Origin: Mycobacterium sp. DL440
Lineage (GTDB): Bacteria; Actinomycetota; Actinomycetes; Mycobacteriales; Mycobacteriaceae
DNA length: 64,000 bases
Direction of reading: 5' to 3'
Assembly: GCF_011745145.1 (NCBI RefSeq)
Contig: NZ_CP050191.1
Coordinates: forward strand, 5,372,147-5,436,146
The notes under the pieces were generated by a model, which saw nothing but the letters and a program-made list of their open reading frames with translations, ran no database searches and had not been told where the DNA came from. The translations under genes were made by a program, and so were the position numbers. Position 1 is the stretch's first letter. Every line of letters starts with the position of its first letter. Of this stretch, positions 53,892-64,000 are shown piece by piece.

Positions 53892-55133
53892 CTACGGCGC
53901 CAGTCGGTACACCGCGCCGGCGTAGTCGTCGGTGATGTAGACCGCGCCATCGGGACCCGCGACCGCGGCCACCGGGCGACCCCAGCGGGTGCCGTCATCG
54001 GTCTGGAATCCGCCGACCAGCGTCTGTTGCGGGCCCAATGTGCCGTCGTGCCAACCGAAGAACGACACCTCGGGTGCCTGCGGGGACTGTCGGTTCCACG
54101 AGCCGTGTACCCCGATCAGCGCACCGGGCCCGTAGCCGGGGAGGTCGGCGAAGCTCATGCCCAGTGGGGCGGAATGCGCACCGAGGGTCTGCTCGACCGG
54201 CGGCAGTGCCGCACAGTCCAGCTTGCCGCCGTCGGCATTGGTCTGCATGTCCCGGATGAACCCGGCCGGCGGTGCCCCGTCGGGATTGCAGTACGGCCAA
54301 CCCAATTCGCGTCCCGGCGTCAACTTGGCGACCGACTCGGGCGGGTGGTCGTCCACGTAGTCCTGCCGGACCAGGCCCTGCGGATCGGGGACATTGTCAC
54401 GATTGTTCACCGCCGTCCACAGCGAGCCGTCCGGGGCGAGAGCCAGCCCCGTGCCGTTGCGCACCCCGGTGGCGAACGGTGCTGCCGGCCCACCTCCGGG
54501 TGGCACCCGCACGATGGTGGCCCGAGGCGGGGTGGCGGTGCGGTCCTCGGCTGAGACATTGCCCGTCGAACCGACTGAGAAGTACACCGCGCCATCGGGT
54601 CCCACGACCACGCTCTTGAGTGCGTGGGCATAGGCACCGTGCAGGTCGGGACTCTTGGCGTCGGGTAGATCACCGGCGATCGTGCGGTGGTTGACGGCGC
54701 GGCCGTCGACGTAGTCGTAGGCGTCGATGCGGTTGCTCTCGGCGACGTACAGCGTGGGCCCGGCGAAGAAGAGTCCGTGCGGCTGCTCCAGCCCGTCGAG
54801 CAGGGTGTGCTGGTCGGGGTGCACCGTCAGTACCTGGCCGGTGGCCGGGACCGACACCAGCAACGCGCCGTCCGGCGCGAACGCGGCCATTCGGGCCTTG
54901 GGCACGCGGGCGATCACCTCGATGGTCCACCCGTTCGGGATCAGGGCCCGGCGAGGTTCGTCGAGTGGGGCTTGCGCAAGAGTCTCCGGTACCTGGAGGG
55001 GTGCCGCTGCCAGCCCGGCAGGCGGCGTGCTCGACGGCGGTGGTGCTGGCGCGGTGTTCGGGCCGGTCCCACACGCGGTCAGGGTGACCGCGGTGACCAG
55101 TGCGATCGCGCTACGCGCCGCCCAGGCCCGCAT
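53892..55133 (-). CDS. PQQ-type sugar dehydrogenase-like beta-propeller lipoprotein (LppZ-like)
   Basis: A 413-residue lipoprotein: lipobox LTAC at Cys21, a Pro-rich linker, then a six-bladed propeller of the glucose/sorbosone dehydrogenase family. Blade motifs include AFAPDGALLVSVPATGQV, GPDGAVYFSVGSTGNV, LAPDGSLWTAVNNRD, GVHGSWNRQSP and GPDGAVYITDDYAGAVYRL. The family uses PQQ in some members; whether this one binds it is unknown. M. tuberculosis LppZ is of this type. Its start lies inside the 3' end of the pirin gene (23-base overlap), so the two form an operon. Confidence 0.88.
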   Translation of the reverse strand: MRAWAARSAIALVTAVTLTACGTGPNTAPAPPPSSTPPAGLAAAPLQVPETLAQAPLDEPRRALIPNGWTIEVIARVPKARMAAFAPDGALLVSVPATGQVLTVHPDQHTLLDGLEQPHGLFFAGPTLYVAESNRIDAYDYVDGRAVNHRTIAGDLPDAKSPDLHGAYAHALKSVVVGPDGAVYFSVGSTGNVSAEDRTATPPRATIVRVPPGGGPAAPFATGVRNGTGLALAPDGSLWTAVNNRDNVPDPQGLVRQDYVDDHPPESVAKLTPGRELGWPYCNPDGAPPAGFIRDMQTNADGGKLDCAALPPVEQTLGAHSAPLGMSFADLPGYGPGALIGVHGSWNRQSPQAPEVSFFGWHDGTLGPQQTLVGGFQTDDGTRWGRPVAAVAGPDGAVYITDDYAGAVYRLAP

Positions 55134-55824
55134 TCATCTCCCAGACCAGGATCTCGGCGGCCGTGTCGGCCGTGACGCGTTGCCCGCCCGAATCGGTGAA
55201 CCGGACGGCGTCGCCCTCGGCGAGCGGCCCGGATCCCTCCAGCGTGACGGTGCCGCGCGCGACGAACAGGTGGACGTAGCGGGTCTGCGGAAGGTTGACC
55301 GAATCACCGGGCTGCAGACGCGCGCCGTACAGCGTGGCATCGCGGTTGTGCAGCGTGACCGCCGCGTCGATGGCCCCGGAGGCGATCGGGGTCAGCGTGC
55401 CGGCCAACTCGATCTCCTGCTGCTGATAGCTCGGCGTCACTCCGGCCGTATCGGGTAGCACCCACATCTGTACGAAATGCACGGGCTCACTGGCAGATCC
55501 GTTCTTCTCGGAATGCTGCACGCCGGTGCCCGCCGACATCCGCTGGGCCAGGCCCGGGTAGATCACCCCGGAGTTGCCCATCGAGTCTGCGTGCGCCAAC
55601 TGACCCGACAACACCCAGGTGACGATTTCCATGTCCCGGTGCGGGTGGGTGTCGAATCCAGCGGCGGGCGCCACGATGTCGTCGTTGTTCACCAGCAACA
55701 GGCCGTGATGGGTGTTGTCCGGGTCGTAGTAGTCGGCGAACGAGAAGGAGTGCCGTGAATTCAGCCAGTCGGTTGTGCTGGCGCCGCGGTCCCCGGCGCG
55801 GCGGATGTCGACCGTGGCAGGCAT
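55111..55824 (-). CDS. pirin family protein (Rv0181c-like)
   Basis: A 237-residue bicupin. The N-terminal cupin has the metal-binding residues of pirins: FDTHPHRDMEIVTWVLSG (two His) and SAGTGVQHSEKNG (His and Glu). Pirins include quercetin dioxygenases and redox-sensing cofactors; the physiological role is unknown. By position between mce1 and sigG it matches Rv0181c. ATG at 55824. Overlaps the propeller lipoprotein gene downstream. Confidence 0.92.
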   Translation of the reverse strand: MPATVDIRRAGDRGASTTDWLNSRHSFSFADYYDPDNTHHGLLLVNNDDIVAPAAGFDTHPHRDMEIVTWVLSGQLAHADSMGNSGVIYPGLAQRMSAGTGVQHSEKNGSASEPVHFVQMWVLPDTAGVTPSYQQQEIELAGTLTPIASGAIDAAVTLHNRDATLYGARLQPGDSVNLPQTRYVHLFVARGTVTLEGSGPLAEGDAVRFTDSGGQRVTADTAAEILVWEMNAGLGGA

Positions 55825-55896
55825 GGTGCCAGCCTACCGAGGACCGTAGCTGACCAACCGGTGGATCGGGTTGGGCCGGGGCCTAGTGTGTTGGGC

Positions 55897-56673
55897 GTGG
55901 AACTCAACGGAGCAAGCGCCATCGTCACCGGTGGCGCATCAGGTATCGGCGCGGCGACTGCCCGCCAGTTGGCTGCCAAGGGAGCCCGCGTTGTCGTGGC
56001 TGACCTGCAGGCGGACAAGGGCGAGGCCCTCGCCCACGAGATCGGCGGCGTCTTCGTCACCGTCGACGTCACCAACACCGACCAGATCATCGATGCGGTC
56101 AAGACCGCCGCGGACCTCGGCCCGCTGCGCGCCCTGGTGAACTCGGCCGGTGTCGGCTGGGCCCAGCGCACCATCGGCAAGGACGGGGAGTTCTCCTCGG
56201 CTCACGACCTCGGCCTGTACAAGAAGGTGCTCGACATCAACCTGGTCGGCACCTTCGACTGCATCCGCATCGCAGCCACCCAGATGAGCAAGAACGAGCT
56301 CAGCGAAACCGGCGAGCGCGGTGCGATCGTCAACATGACCAGCGTCGCGGCGTTCGACGGCCAGATCGGCCAGGCGGCCTACTCGTCGTCCAAGGGCGGT
56401 GTGGTCGGCCTGACCCTGCCGGTGGCACGCGATCTGTCCGCTGTGGGCATCCGTGTCAACACTGTGGCCCCCGGCCTGATCGACACCCCGATCTACGGCG
56501 AGGGCGAGGCGTCGGAGGCATTCAAGGCCAAGCTCGGCGAGTCGGTGCTGTTCCCGCACCGCCTCGGCAAGCCCGACGAGCTGGCCTCCATGGTCGTCGA
56601 GCTGCTGACCAACTCGTACATGAACGCCGAGGTCGTCCGCGTCGACGGCGGCATCCGGATGCCACCCAAGTAA
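55897..56673 (+). CDS. short-chain dehydrogenase, HSD17B10/FabG-like
   Basis: A 258-residue SDR starting with GTG at 55897. Motifs: TGGASGIG near residue 11, VVVADLQADKGE with the acidic residue that favours NAD+, NSAG near 86, catalytic Ser in MTSVAAFDG and YSSSK. It resembles 3-hydroxyacyl-CoA dehydrogenase type 2 (HSD17B10) enzymes such as those acting on 2-methyl-3-hydroxybutyryl-CoA or steroids. The substrate is not determined. Element C of the 62-bp palindrome family follows 4 bp after its stop. Confidence 0.9.
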   Translation: MELNGASAIVTGGASGIGAATARQLAAKGARVVVADLQADKGEALAHEIGGVFVTVDVTNTDQIIDAVKTAADLGPLRALVNSAGVGWAQRTIGKDGEFSSAHDLGLYKKVLDINLVGTFDCIRIAATQMSKNELSETGERGAIVNMTSVAAFDGQIGQAAYSSSKGGVVGLTLPVARDLSAVGIRVNTVAPGLIDTPIYGEGEASEAFKAKLGESVLFPHRLGKPDELASMVVELLTNSYMNAEVVRVDGGIRMPPK

Positions 56674-56677
56674 CCCT

Positions 56678-56739
56678 CGCGAACAGACACAAACCCGTAC
56701 TTTTTCGCCCGAAAAGGTACGGGTTTGCGTCTGTTGGCG
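56678..56739. repeat. 62-bp palindromic element, copy C
   Basis: Ends CGCGAACAGAC and GTCTGTTGGCG, centre TTTTTCGCCCGAAAA, exactly 62 bp. The arms carry AAACCCGTAC, shared with copy D but different from copy B. It starts 4 bp after the SDR stop codon and lies 67 bp before the DUF559 gene. Pairing is nearly complete between arms. Confidence 0.88.
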
Positions 56740-56806
56740 GGGTTATCCACAGGGCAAATGGCCCGATGGTGGTGGTATCGCGTTGCGGCCGCGAGCATCG
56801 AACGCC

Positions 56807-57679
56807 ATGGGGGTCGACGAGGTGTTCGCTGTCCACGGCGGAATTGCCACCACGCAGCAATTGCTCGCTGCGATCACCGACAAAACCCTCACCAGCCGCG
56901 TGCGGGCCGGCACGTTGTTCCGTGTCTGGCACGGTGTGTACTCGTCGCACCGGCCTGACGCAGCTTGCCGACTTCGCGCACTCGATCTGCTGGCCGGCCT
57001 GCCGATCGTCGCGTGCATGCATACCGCGGCGCAGATCTATGGCTTTGACACCGACCCCGACGACCGCATACATATCCTCGACCCGGGTGTGCGTATGCGG
57101 CCGTCACCGAACCTCATGGTGCATCAGCGAATTGGTGCTCCGTTGAAGAAGGTCAACGGCCGACTGCTGACGGCGCCGGGGTGGACTGCCGTCGAGATGG
57201 CTCGGGTGTTGCGCCGGCCGCGTGCGTTGGCCACGCTCGACGCCGCACTGCGCAGCGAGACCTGCACGATTGCCGACCTCGAGGCGGCACTCAAGGAGCA
57301 GCGCGGTCGTCGAGGTGTCGTCAAAGTACGTGAGCTGTTGCCCCACGCAGATGCCAGGGCCGAGTCGCCGATGGAATCCGAGATGCGGCTGGTCTTCCTC
57401 GATTGGGGCCTGCCCACTCCGGAGTTGCAATACGAGATTCGTGATCTACACGGAAAGCTGTGGCGGGTGGACTTTGCCTGGCCGGAACGTCGGGTGGCAG
57501 CAGAATACGACAGTGTCGACTGGCATGCGAATCCTGATGCGTTCAAGCATGATCGGATGAAATCCGCGCGGCTGCACGAGGCCGGATGGGTCAGCGTGCC
57601 CGCCGTGGTCGACGACGTGCGGCGGCACGGAGACGAACTGTGCGCCCGGATCTACCGGGCATTTGACCGCGCCGCATGA
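56807..57679 (+). CDS. AbiEi-type N-terminal domain fused to a DUF559 endonuclease-like domain
   Basis: A 290-residue protein of a family common in actinobacteria. Residues about 1-95 resemble the AbiEi antitoxin winged HTH (GGIATTQQLLAAITDKTL, GTLFRVWHGVYSS). The C-terminal 110 residues fit DUF559, a Vsr-like PD-(D/E)xK nuclease fold: Glu in ESPMESEMR, then LWRVDFAWPERRVAAEYDS with the Asp and Glu of the putative active site, and HDRMKSARLHEAGW. No cognate AbiEii toxin is adjacent, so it is not a classical AbiE pair. It is bracketed by near-identical 62-bp palindromes C and D. The role is unknown; DNA repair or defence are possibilities. Confidence 0.83.
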   Translation: MGVDEVFAVHGGIATTQQLLAAITDKTLTSRVRAGTLFRVWHGVYSSHRPDAACRLRALDLLAGLPIVACMHTAAQIYGFDTDPDDRIHILDPGVRMRPSPNLMVHQRIGAPLKKVNGRLLTAPGWTAVEMARVLRRPRALATLDAALRSETCTIADLEAALKEQRGRRGVVKVRELLPHADARAESPMESEMRLVFLDWGLPTPELQYEIRDLHGKLWRVDFAWPERRVAAEYDSVDWHANPDAFKHDRMKSARLHEAGWVSVPAVVDDVRRHGDELCARIYRAFDRAA

Positions 57680-57684
57680 CCTCC

Positions 57685-57746
57685 CGCGAACAGACGTAAA
57701 CCCGTACCAATTCGGGCGAAAAGGTACGGGTTTATGTCTGCTCGCG
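57685..57746. repeat. 62-bp palindromic element, copy D
   Basis: Ends CGCGAACAGAC and GTCTGCTCGCG, centre ATTCGGGCGAAAA, exactly 62 bp and most like copy C. It fills the gap between the convergent DUF559 gene (5 bp away) and the alcohol dehydrogenase gene (12 bp away), the position of a bidirectional terminator. Confidence 0.88.
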
Positions 57747-57758
57747 CAGGGAAGTGAC

Positions 57759-58883
57759 TTACCAGTCCGACTCGTCGAACTTGATGACGCCGCGAATGTT
57801 GTTGCCGTCCAACATGTCCTGGTAGCCCTGGTTGATGTCTTCGAGCTTGTAGGTCCGCGTGATCATGTCGTCGATGTTGAGCAGGCCCGACTTGTACAGC
57901 GCGGTCAGGCGAGGCGTCTCGACGTGCGAGTTACCACCGCCGAAGATGTTGCCCTTCAACGTCTTCTGCAACATGGTGAACAGGAACAGGTTGAGCTTCA
58001 CGTCGGCGTCCATGATCGAGCCCATGCCCGTCACCACGCAGGTGCCGGTCTTGGCGGTGAGGATCATCGCCTCTTCGATGTACTCGCCCTTCATATCGCC
58101 GACGGCGATGATGACCTTGTCCGCCATCAGACCCCACGTCGTCTCCATCACCGGCGCGACGGCCTCGGCCATCGACGGGTAGACGTGCGTGGCGCCGAAC
58201 TTGATGGCCTGCTCGCGCTTCCACTCGTTCGGGTCGATCGCGATGACATGCTTGGCGCCCGAGATCACCGCACCCTGCAGGGCGCTCATGCCGATGCCGC
58301 CGACACCGACGACGACGACGGTCTCGCCGGGCTTGACGTCGGCGACGTTGGTGGCCGAGCCGAAGCCGGTGGGCACCGCGCAGCCCATGATGGCGGCGGT
58401 CTCGAAGGGGATGTCCTTGTCGATCTTGACGACCGAATCCTTGTGCACGGTCATGTACGGCGCGAAGGTGCCGAGCAGGTTCATCGGCGACACCTCACGA
58501 CCACCGGCGGTGATGCGGTTGGTGCCGTCGGCGATGGCCTTGCCGCCGAGCAACACGGCGCCGCGGTCACAGAGCGAGCGGAAGCCCTTCAGACACGGCG
58601 GGCATTCACCACAGGCCGGGATGAAGGCGAGGATGACGTGGTCACCCTCTTCGATGCCGGTGACGTTCTTGCCGACCTTGGTGACGATGCCGGCGCCCTC
58701 GTGGCCGCCGAGCGCGGGCAGCGCCATCGGAGTGGCACCGGTGGTCAAGTGGTAGTCGGAATGGCACATGCCCGCGGCGTGCATCCGGATCTGTACTTCG
58801 TCGGCGACAGGGTCACCGAGGTCGATCTCGTCGACCTTGAATGGCGAGTTGAGTTCCCACAGCAGGGCGCCTTTGGTCTTCAT
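57759..58883 (-). CDS. zinc-dependent, NDMA-type alcohol dehydrogenase
   Basis: A 374-residue medium-chain dehydrogenase like the mycobacterial NDMA-dependent (nicotinoprotein) alcohol dehydrogenases. The catalytic zinc ligands are in AAGMCHSDYH and GGHEGAG; the structural site is ACGECPPCLKGFRSLC. The cofactor fold is VVVVGVGGIGMSALQ. The C-terminus GNNIRGVIKFDESDW fits this class. ATG at 58883 (MKTKGALLW); the open frame to 59009 is an unlikely extension through the palindromic promoter region. The 62-bp element D follows its stop. Physiological alcohol unknown. Confidence 0.9.
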   Translation of the reverse strand: MKTKGALLWELNSPFKVDEIDLGDPVADEVQIRMHAAGMCHSDYHLTTGATPMALPALGGHEGAGIVTKVGKNVTGIEEGDHVILAFIPACGECPPCLKGFRSLCDRGAVLLGGKAIADGTNRITAGGREVSPMNLLGTFAPYMTVHKDSVVKIDKDIPFETAAIMGCAVPTGFGSATNVADVKPGETVVVVGVGGIGMSALQGAVISGAKHVIAIDPNEWKREQAIKFGATHVYPSMAEAVAPVMETTWGLMADKVIIAVGDMKGEYIEEAMILTAKTGTCVVTGMGSIMDADVKLNLFLFTMLQKTLKGNIFGGGNSHVETPRLTALYKSGLLNIDDMITRTYKLEDINQGYQDMLDGNNIRGVIKFDESDW

Positions 58884-58978
58884 GAGAGGCGATAATAGAA
58901 CAGGTTGCAGTACCACTGGGTAACCGGTATCTGACCTGCGGCTATTAAAGCTTGATTTCGTTGTCGAGTGGCTGAGTG

Positions 58979-58997
58979 TGACACGTGTCAGCGCTGA
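58979..58997. promoter_or_regulatory. overlapping palindromes in the ADH/VOC divergent promoter region
   Basis: TGACACGTGTCA (58979-58990) is a perfect 12-bp palindrome and overlaps TCAGCGCTGA (58988-58997), a perfect 10-bp palindrome. They lie in the 175-bp region between the divergent alcohol dehydrogenase and VOC genes. An operator for an unlinked regulator is the simplest reading. Confidence 0.5.
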
Positions 58998-59019
58998 CGC
59001 GTGGCCCAACTGGCCACCT
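58998..59019. repeat. GTGGC-AACTGGCCAC repeat, upstream copy
   Basis: CGCGTGGCCCAACTGGCCACCT. Internally it forms an inverted repeat GTGGCC/GGCCAC with a 5-base loop. The same motif recurs at 59560-59580 on the other side of the VOC gene, in the same orientation. Confidence 0.6.
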
Positions 59020-59058
59020 CGACGATGAGAAGCGCAATCGCGGCGGGTCTACCTCGAC

Positions 59059-59550
59059 ATGACCCACATCAGCGCAAGCATCGTCCCCAACCTCTGGTTC
59101 GACCGGGAGGCCGAGCAGGCCGCGCAGCACTACATCGCCGCATTCGGCGGCAACGGCCGCGTCGTCAACACCATCGCCTCGCATCCGGATTCGCCGTCTC
59201 CGCAGGATGTGCCGGTGGTGGTCGAGTTCGAGCTCTCCGGGCAGCGCTTCGTCGGCATCAACGGTGGCCCGCACTTCCACTTCACCGAGGCCGTCTCCCT
59301 GGAAGTACGCGTCACCGGCCAGGAGCAGCTCGATCAGATCTGGGCGGCACTCGTCGAGGGCGGCGAGGAATTGCCCTGCGGCTGGCTCAAGGACAAGTAC
59401 GGGCTGGCCTGGCAGATCACCCCGGCCGAGTACTTCGACCTGCTGGCCAAGGGTGATGACGCTGCCAACGGCCGGTTGATGTCGGCGGTGCTGAAGACCG
59501 TCGGCAAGTTCAACATCGCCGAGCTGCAGGCGGCCTACCGAGGCGCCTGA
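59059..59550 (+). CDS. PhnB-type VOC family protein
   Basis: A 163-residue protein of the 3-demethylubiquinone-methyltransferase-like/PhnB VOC group: SIVPNLWFDREAEQAAQHYIAAF at the N-terminus, VEFELSGQRFVGINGGPHFHF in the centre, CGWLKDKYGLAWQITPAEY and a C-terminal KTVGKFNIAELQAAY. Function of this group is unknown. ATG at 59059. The gene is bracketed by two copies of a GTGGC...GCCAC motif and is divergent from the alcohol dehydrogenase. Confidence 0.87.
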   Translation: MTHISASIVPNLWFDREAEQAAQHYIAAFGGNGRVVNTIASHPDSPSPQDVPVVVEFELSGQRFVGINGGPHFHFTEAVSLEVRVTGQEQLDQIWAALVEGGEELPCGWLKDKYGLAWQITPAEYFDLLAKGDDAANGRLMSAVLKTVGKFNIAELQAAYRGA

Positions 59551-59559
59551 TGTGGGCGC

Positions 59560-59580
59560 CGCGTGGCATAACTGGCCACT
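59560..59580. repeat. GTGGC-AACTGGCCAC repeat, downstream copy
   Basis: CGCGTGGCATAACTGGCCACT matches the upstream copy at 58998-59019 in 18 of the first 20 positions. The internal stem is GTGGC/GCCAC. It starts 9 bp after the VOC stop and lies 12 bp from the end of sigG, so it may act as a terminator hairpin between convergent genes. Confidence 0.6.
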
Positions 59581-59591
59581 TGTGCCACTGC

Positions 59592-62484
<2,893 letters not shown>

Positions 62485-62493
62485 GTTTGTCGC

Positions 62494-63237
62494 GTGACCG
62501 ACGACAAGATGCTGGCGCGTATCGCCGCACTGCTGCGTCAGGCGGAGGGGACCGACAACCTCCACGAGGCCGAGGCGTTCATGGCCGCCGCACAGCGGCT
62601 GGCCACGGCCACCTCGATCGACCTGGCCCTGGCCCGCGCGCATTCGGCCGAGCGCACCAAGGCGCAGATGCCTGTGCAACGCACCATCACCGTCGGTGCG
62701 GCCGGAACCAAGGGGTTGCGCACCTATGTGCAACTGTTCGTGGTCATCGGGATGGCCAACGACGTGAAATGTGATGTGGCGTCCAACTCGACCTTCGTCT
62801 ACGCCTACGGGTTCGCCGAGGACATCGACGCCACCCACGCCCTGTACACCAGCCTGCTGCTGCAGATGGTCAAAGCGTCGGAGGGCTACATCGCCTCGGG
62901 CGCGCATCGCCCGACCTCGACGATCACCGCCCGGCTCAACTTCCAGTTGGCCTTCGGCGCCCGTATCGGCGAGCGCCTGACCCAGGCCCGCGAGGAAGCC
63001 CAACGTGAGGCCGACGCGGCCGACCGCCCTGGCACTGCTATCGCATTGCGGGACAAGGATATCGAGCTACGCAGCTTCTACCGCGAGGCATCGCAGGCCC
63101 GCGGGACCTGGCGGGCGACGAGTGCGTCAGCCGGGTACTCGTCGGCCGCCCGCCGGGCCGGGGACCGCGCCGGTCGCCACGCCCGTCTGGGGGCGAGTCA
63201 GGAAATCTCCGGCGCCCGCGGCGCGCTGGAGAAGTGA
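62494..63237 (+). CDS. DUF2786 protein (Rv0184-like)
   Basis: A 247-residue protein with the DUF2786 pattern at the start (KMLARIAALLRQAEGTDNLHEAEAFMAAAQRLATATSIDL). The middle has YVQLFVVIGMANDVKCDVASN and the C-terminus is Arg/Ala-rich. The function is unknown. A GTG start at 62494 is used. Its end overlaps the next gene by four bases (GTGA), forming the same two-gene unit as Rv0184-Rv0185 in M. tuberculosis. Confidence 0.88.
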   Translation: MTDDKMLARIAALLRQAEGTDNLHEAEAFMAAAQRLATATSIDLALARAHSAERTKAQMPVQRTITVGAAGTKGLRTYVQLFVVIGMANDVKCDVASNSTFVYAYGFAEDIDATHALYTSLLLQMVKASEGYIASGAHRPTSTITARLNFQLAFGARIGERLTQAREEAQREADAADRPGTAIALRDKDIELRSFYREASQARGTWRATSASAGYSSAARRAGDRAGRHARLGASQEISGARGALEK

Positions 63238-63704
63238 GCACACGCGACAGCCAGCGGGCCCGCGTCTATGCCGCGGAGCAGTTCGTGCGGACGATGTTCG
63301 ACCGTGCGGCACAACACAGTTCGCGCGCCATCGACTTCTTCGGCACGTCGCTCACCCTGCCGCCGGAGGCGAAGTTCGGATCCGTCGATTCGGTACAGCG
63401 CTACGTCGACGACGTCGTCGACCGCATCGGTGCACAACCGCTGACCGTCCGTGCCCGGCGGGGAGCCACCGCGGCGCATTACGAGCTGATCGACGGCAAG
63501 GCCGTCATCGCCGTCCCCGAACGCGACACCTGGGCGCTGCGAGAGCTGGTGGTACTGCATGAACTTGCCCATCACCTGAGCCATGCGGCCCCGCCGCATG
63601 GACCGGACTTCGTCGCAACCCATATCGACCTGTGCACGGCGGTCATGGGGCCGGAGGTCGGGCTGGTGCTGCGGATGGTGTATGCCAAAGAAGGCGTGGT
63701 CTGA
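63234..63704 (+). CDS. TIGR04338-type putative zinc metallohydrolase (Rv0185-like)
   Basis: A 156-residue protein with a zinc-binding HExxH motif, LVVLHELAHHLSH near residue 105, followed by a third candidate ligand in PHGPDFVATHIDL. It resembles the TIGR04338 family paired with DUF2786 proteins in actinobacteria. The substrate is unknown. No signal peptide is visible. GTG at 63234 overlaps the DUF2786 gene. Confidence 0.86.
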   Translation: MSTRDSQRARVYAAEQFVRTMFDRAAQHSSRAIDFFGTSLTLPPEAKFGSVDSVQRYVDDVVDRIGAQPLTVRARRGATAAHYELIDGKAVIAVPERDTWALRELVVLHELAHHLSHAAPPHGPDFVATHIDLCTAVMGPEVGLVLRMVYAKEGVV

Positions 63705-63726
63705 ATCTGCGGCTAGCCTGGCGCTC

Positions 63727-64000
63727 ATGACCGAACCCCGCGATGTCGACCTCATGTTCAACGAGGTGCTGTGCACCGAGGACGAGGCGCTGGCCGCGGC
63801 GCGCCAATCCGCGCAGGACAACGACATGCCCGCAATCGAGGTCTCGGCTCAACACGGCAAGCTGTTGTCGCTGCTGGCCACGATCTCCGGAGCGCGACGG
63901 GTGCTCGAGATCGGCACACTCGCCGGCTACAGCACCATCAACCTGGCCCGCGGCGCCGGACCGGACGGCGGCGTCGTCACGCTCGAGTACGAGCCCCGTC
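63727..64000 (+). CDS. O-methyltransferase, 3' part beyond window (Rv0187-like)
   Basis: The first 91 residues of a class I SAM-dependent O-methyltransferase of the CCoAOMT type. The SAM-binding motif I is VLEIGTLAGYSTINLARG near residues 60-77, followed by the acidic end of strand 2 (VTLEYEP). ATG at 63727. The gene is cut by the window end. Position matches M. tuberculosis Rv0187, with the glycosidase bglS absent between. Confidence 0.88.
   Translation, partial: MTEPRDVDLMFNEVLCTEDEALAAARQSAQDNDMPAIEVSAQHGKLLSLLATISGARRVLEIGTLAGYSTINLARGAGPDGGVVTLEYEPR

Overview
The window is a high-GC, densely packed actinobacterial chromosome segment. It almost certainly comes from a rapidly growing Mycobacterium (Mycolicibacterium). 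The anchor is a complete mce1 locus in canonical order: mce1R, fadD5, yrbE1A, yrbE1B, mce1A to mce1F, then four Mce-associated genes. It is flanked by genes that also flank mce1 in M. tuberculosis, recalled as Rv0158 to Rv0164 on the left and Rv0181c to Rv0187 on the right. The extra genes between these anchors, and an unsplit pntA, argue against the M. tuberculosis complex. All family assignments come from reading the translations; no search was run.

Layout. 1-4.7 kb: an LCP cell-wall ligase (cut by the window edge), an alpha/beta hydrolase, an acyl-CoA dehydrogenase and a ROK regulator. 4.9-8.1 kb: a large secreted Ig-like plus beta-propeller protein and a RidA protein. 8.3-13.1 kb, minus strand: a TetR regulator, a CorA-type transporter and pntA-pntB transhydrogenase. 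13.2-18.0 kb: a cytochrome P450 with a conspicuous shared operator, a DUF3159 membrane protein and a sulfonate/taurine-type ABC importer. 17.9-18.8 kb: a decayed divergent pair (alpha/beta hydrolase and CGNR zinc-finger regulator). 18.8-25.6 kb: a micro-ORF, TetR, SDR, DoxX-like protein, ECF sigma factor, FadE, zinc alcohol dehydrogenase, thioesterase and TB18.5. 25.6-41.2 kb: the mce1 locus. 41.2-50.5 kb: accessory and exported proteins, including a lipoprotein RNase with an adjacent barstar inhibitor, and a GDT1/TMEM165-type cation exporter behind a manganese riboswitch. 50.6-55.8 kb: a UvrA-like ATPase, VOC/AraC pair, PQQ-type lipoprotein and pirin. 55.9-59.6 kb: SDR, an AbiEi/DUF559 protein, NDMA-type alcohol dehydrogenase and a VOC protein. 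59.6-64 kb: sigG, monoacylglycerol lipase, a lipoprotein hydrolase, the Rv0184/Rv0185 pair and an O-methyltransferase cut by the window end.

Functional themes are lipid import and activation (Mce1 complex, FadD5, FadE proteins, thioesterase, lipases), redox balance (PntAB, dehydrogenases, P450) and cell-envelope work (LCP, acyltransferase, lipoproteins).

The most unusual signals are: a family of four 62-bp palindromic elements, two of which bracket the DUF559 gene; the RNase/barstar toxin-immunity pair; the manganese riboswitch; a PE-PPE-like secreted protein whose nucleophile serine is replaced by glycine; a four-half-site dyad between the TetR and P450 genes; and the remains of a divergent gene pair whose two 5' ends were removed together.
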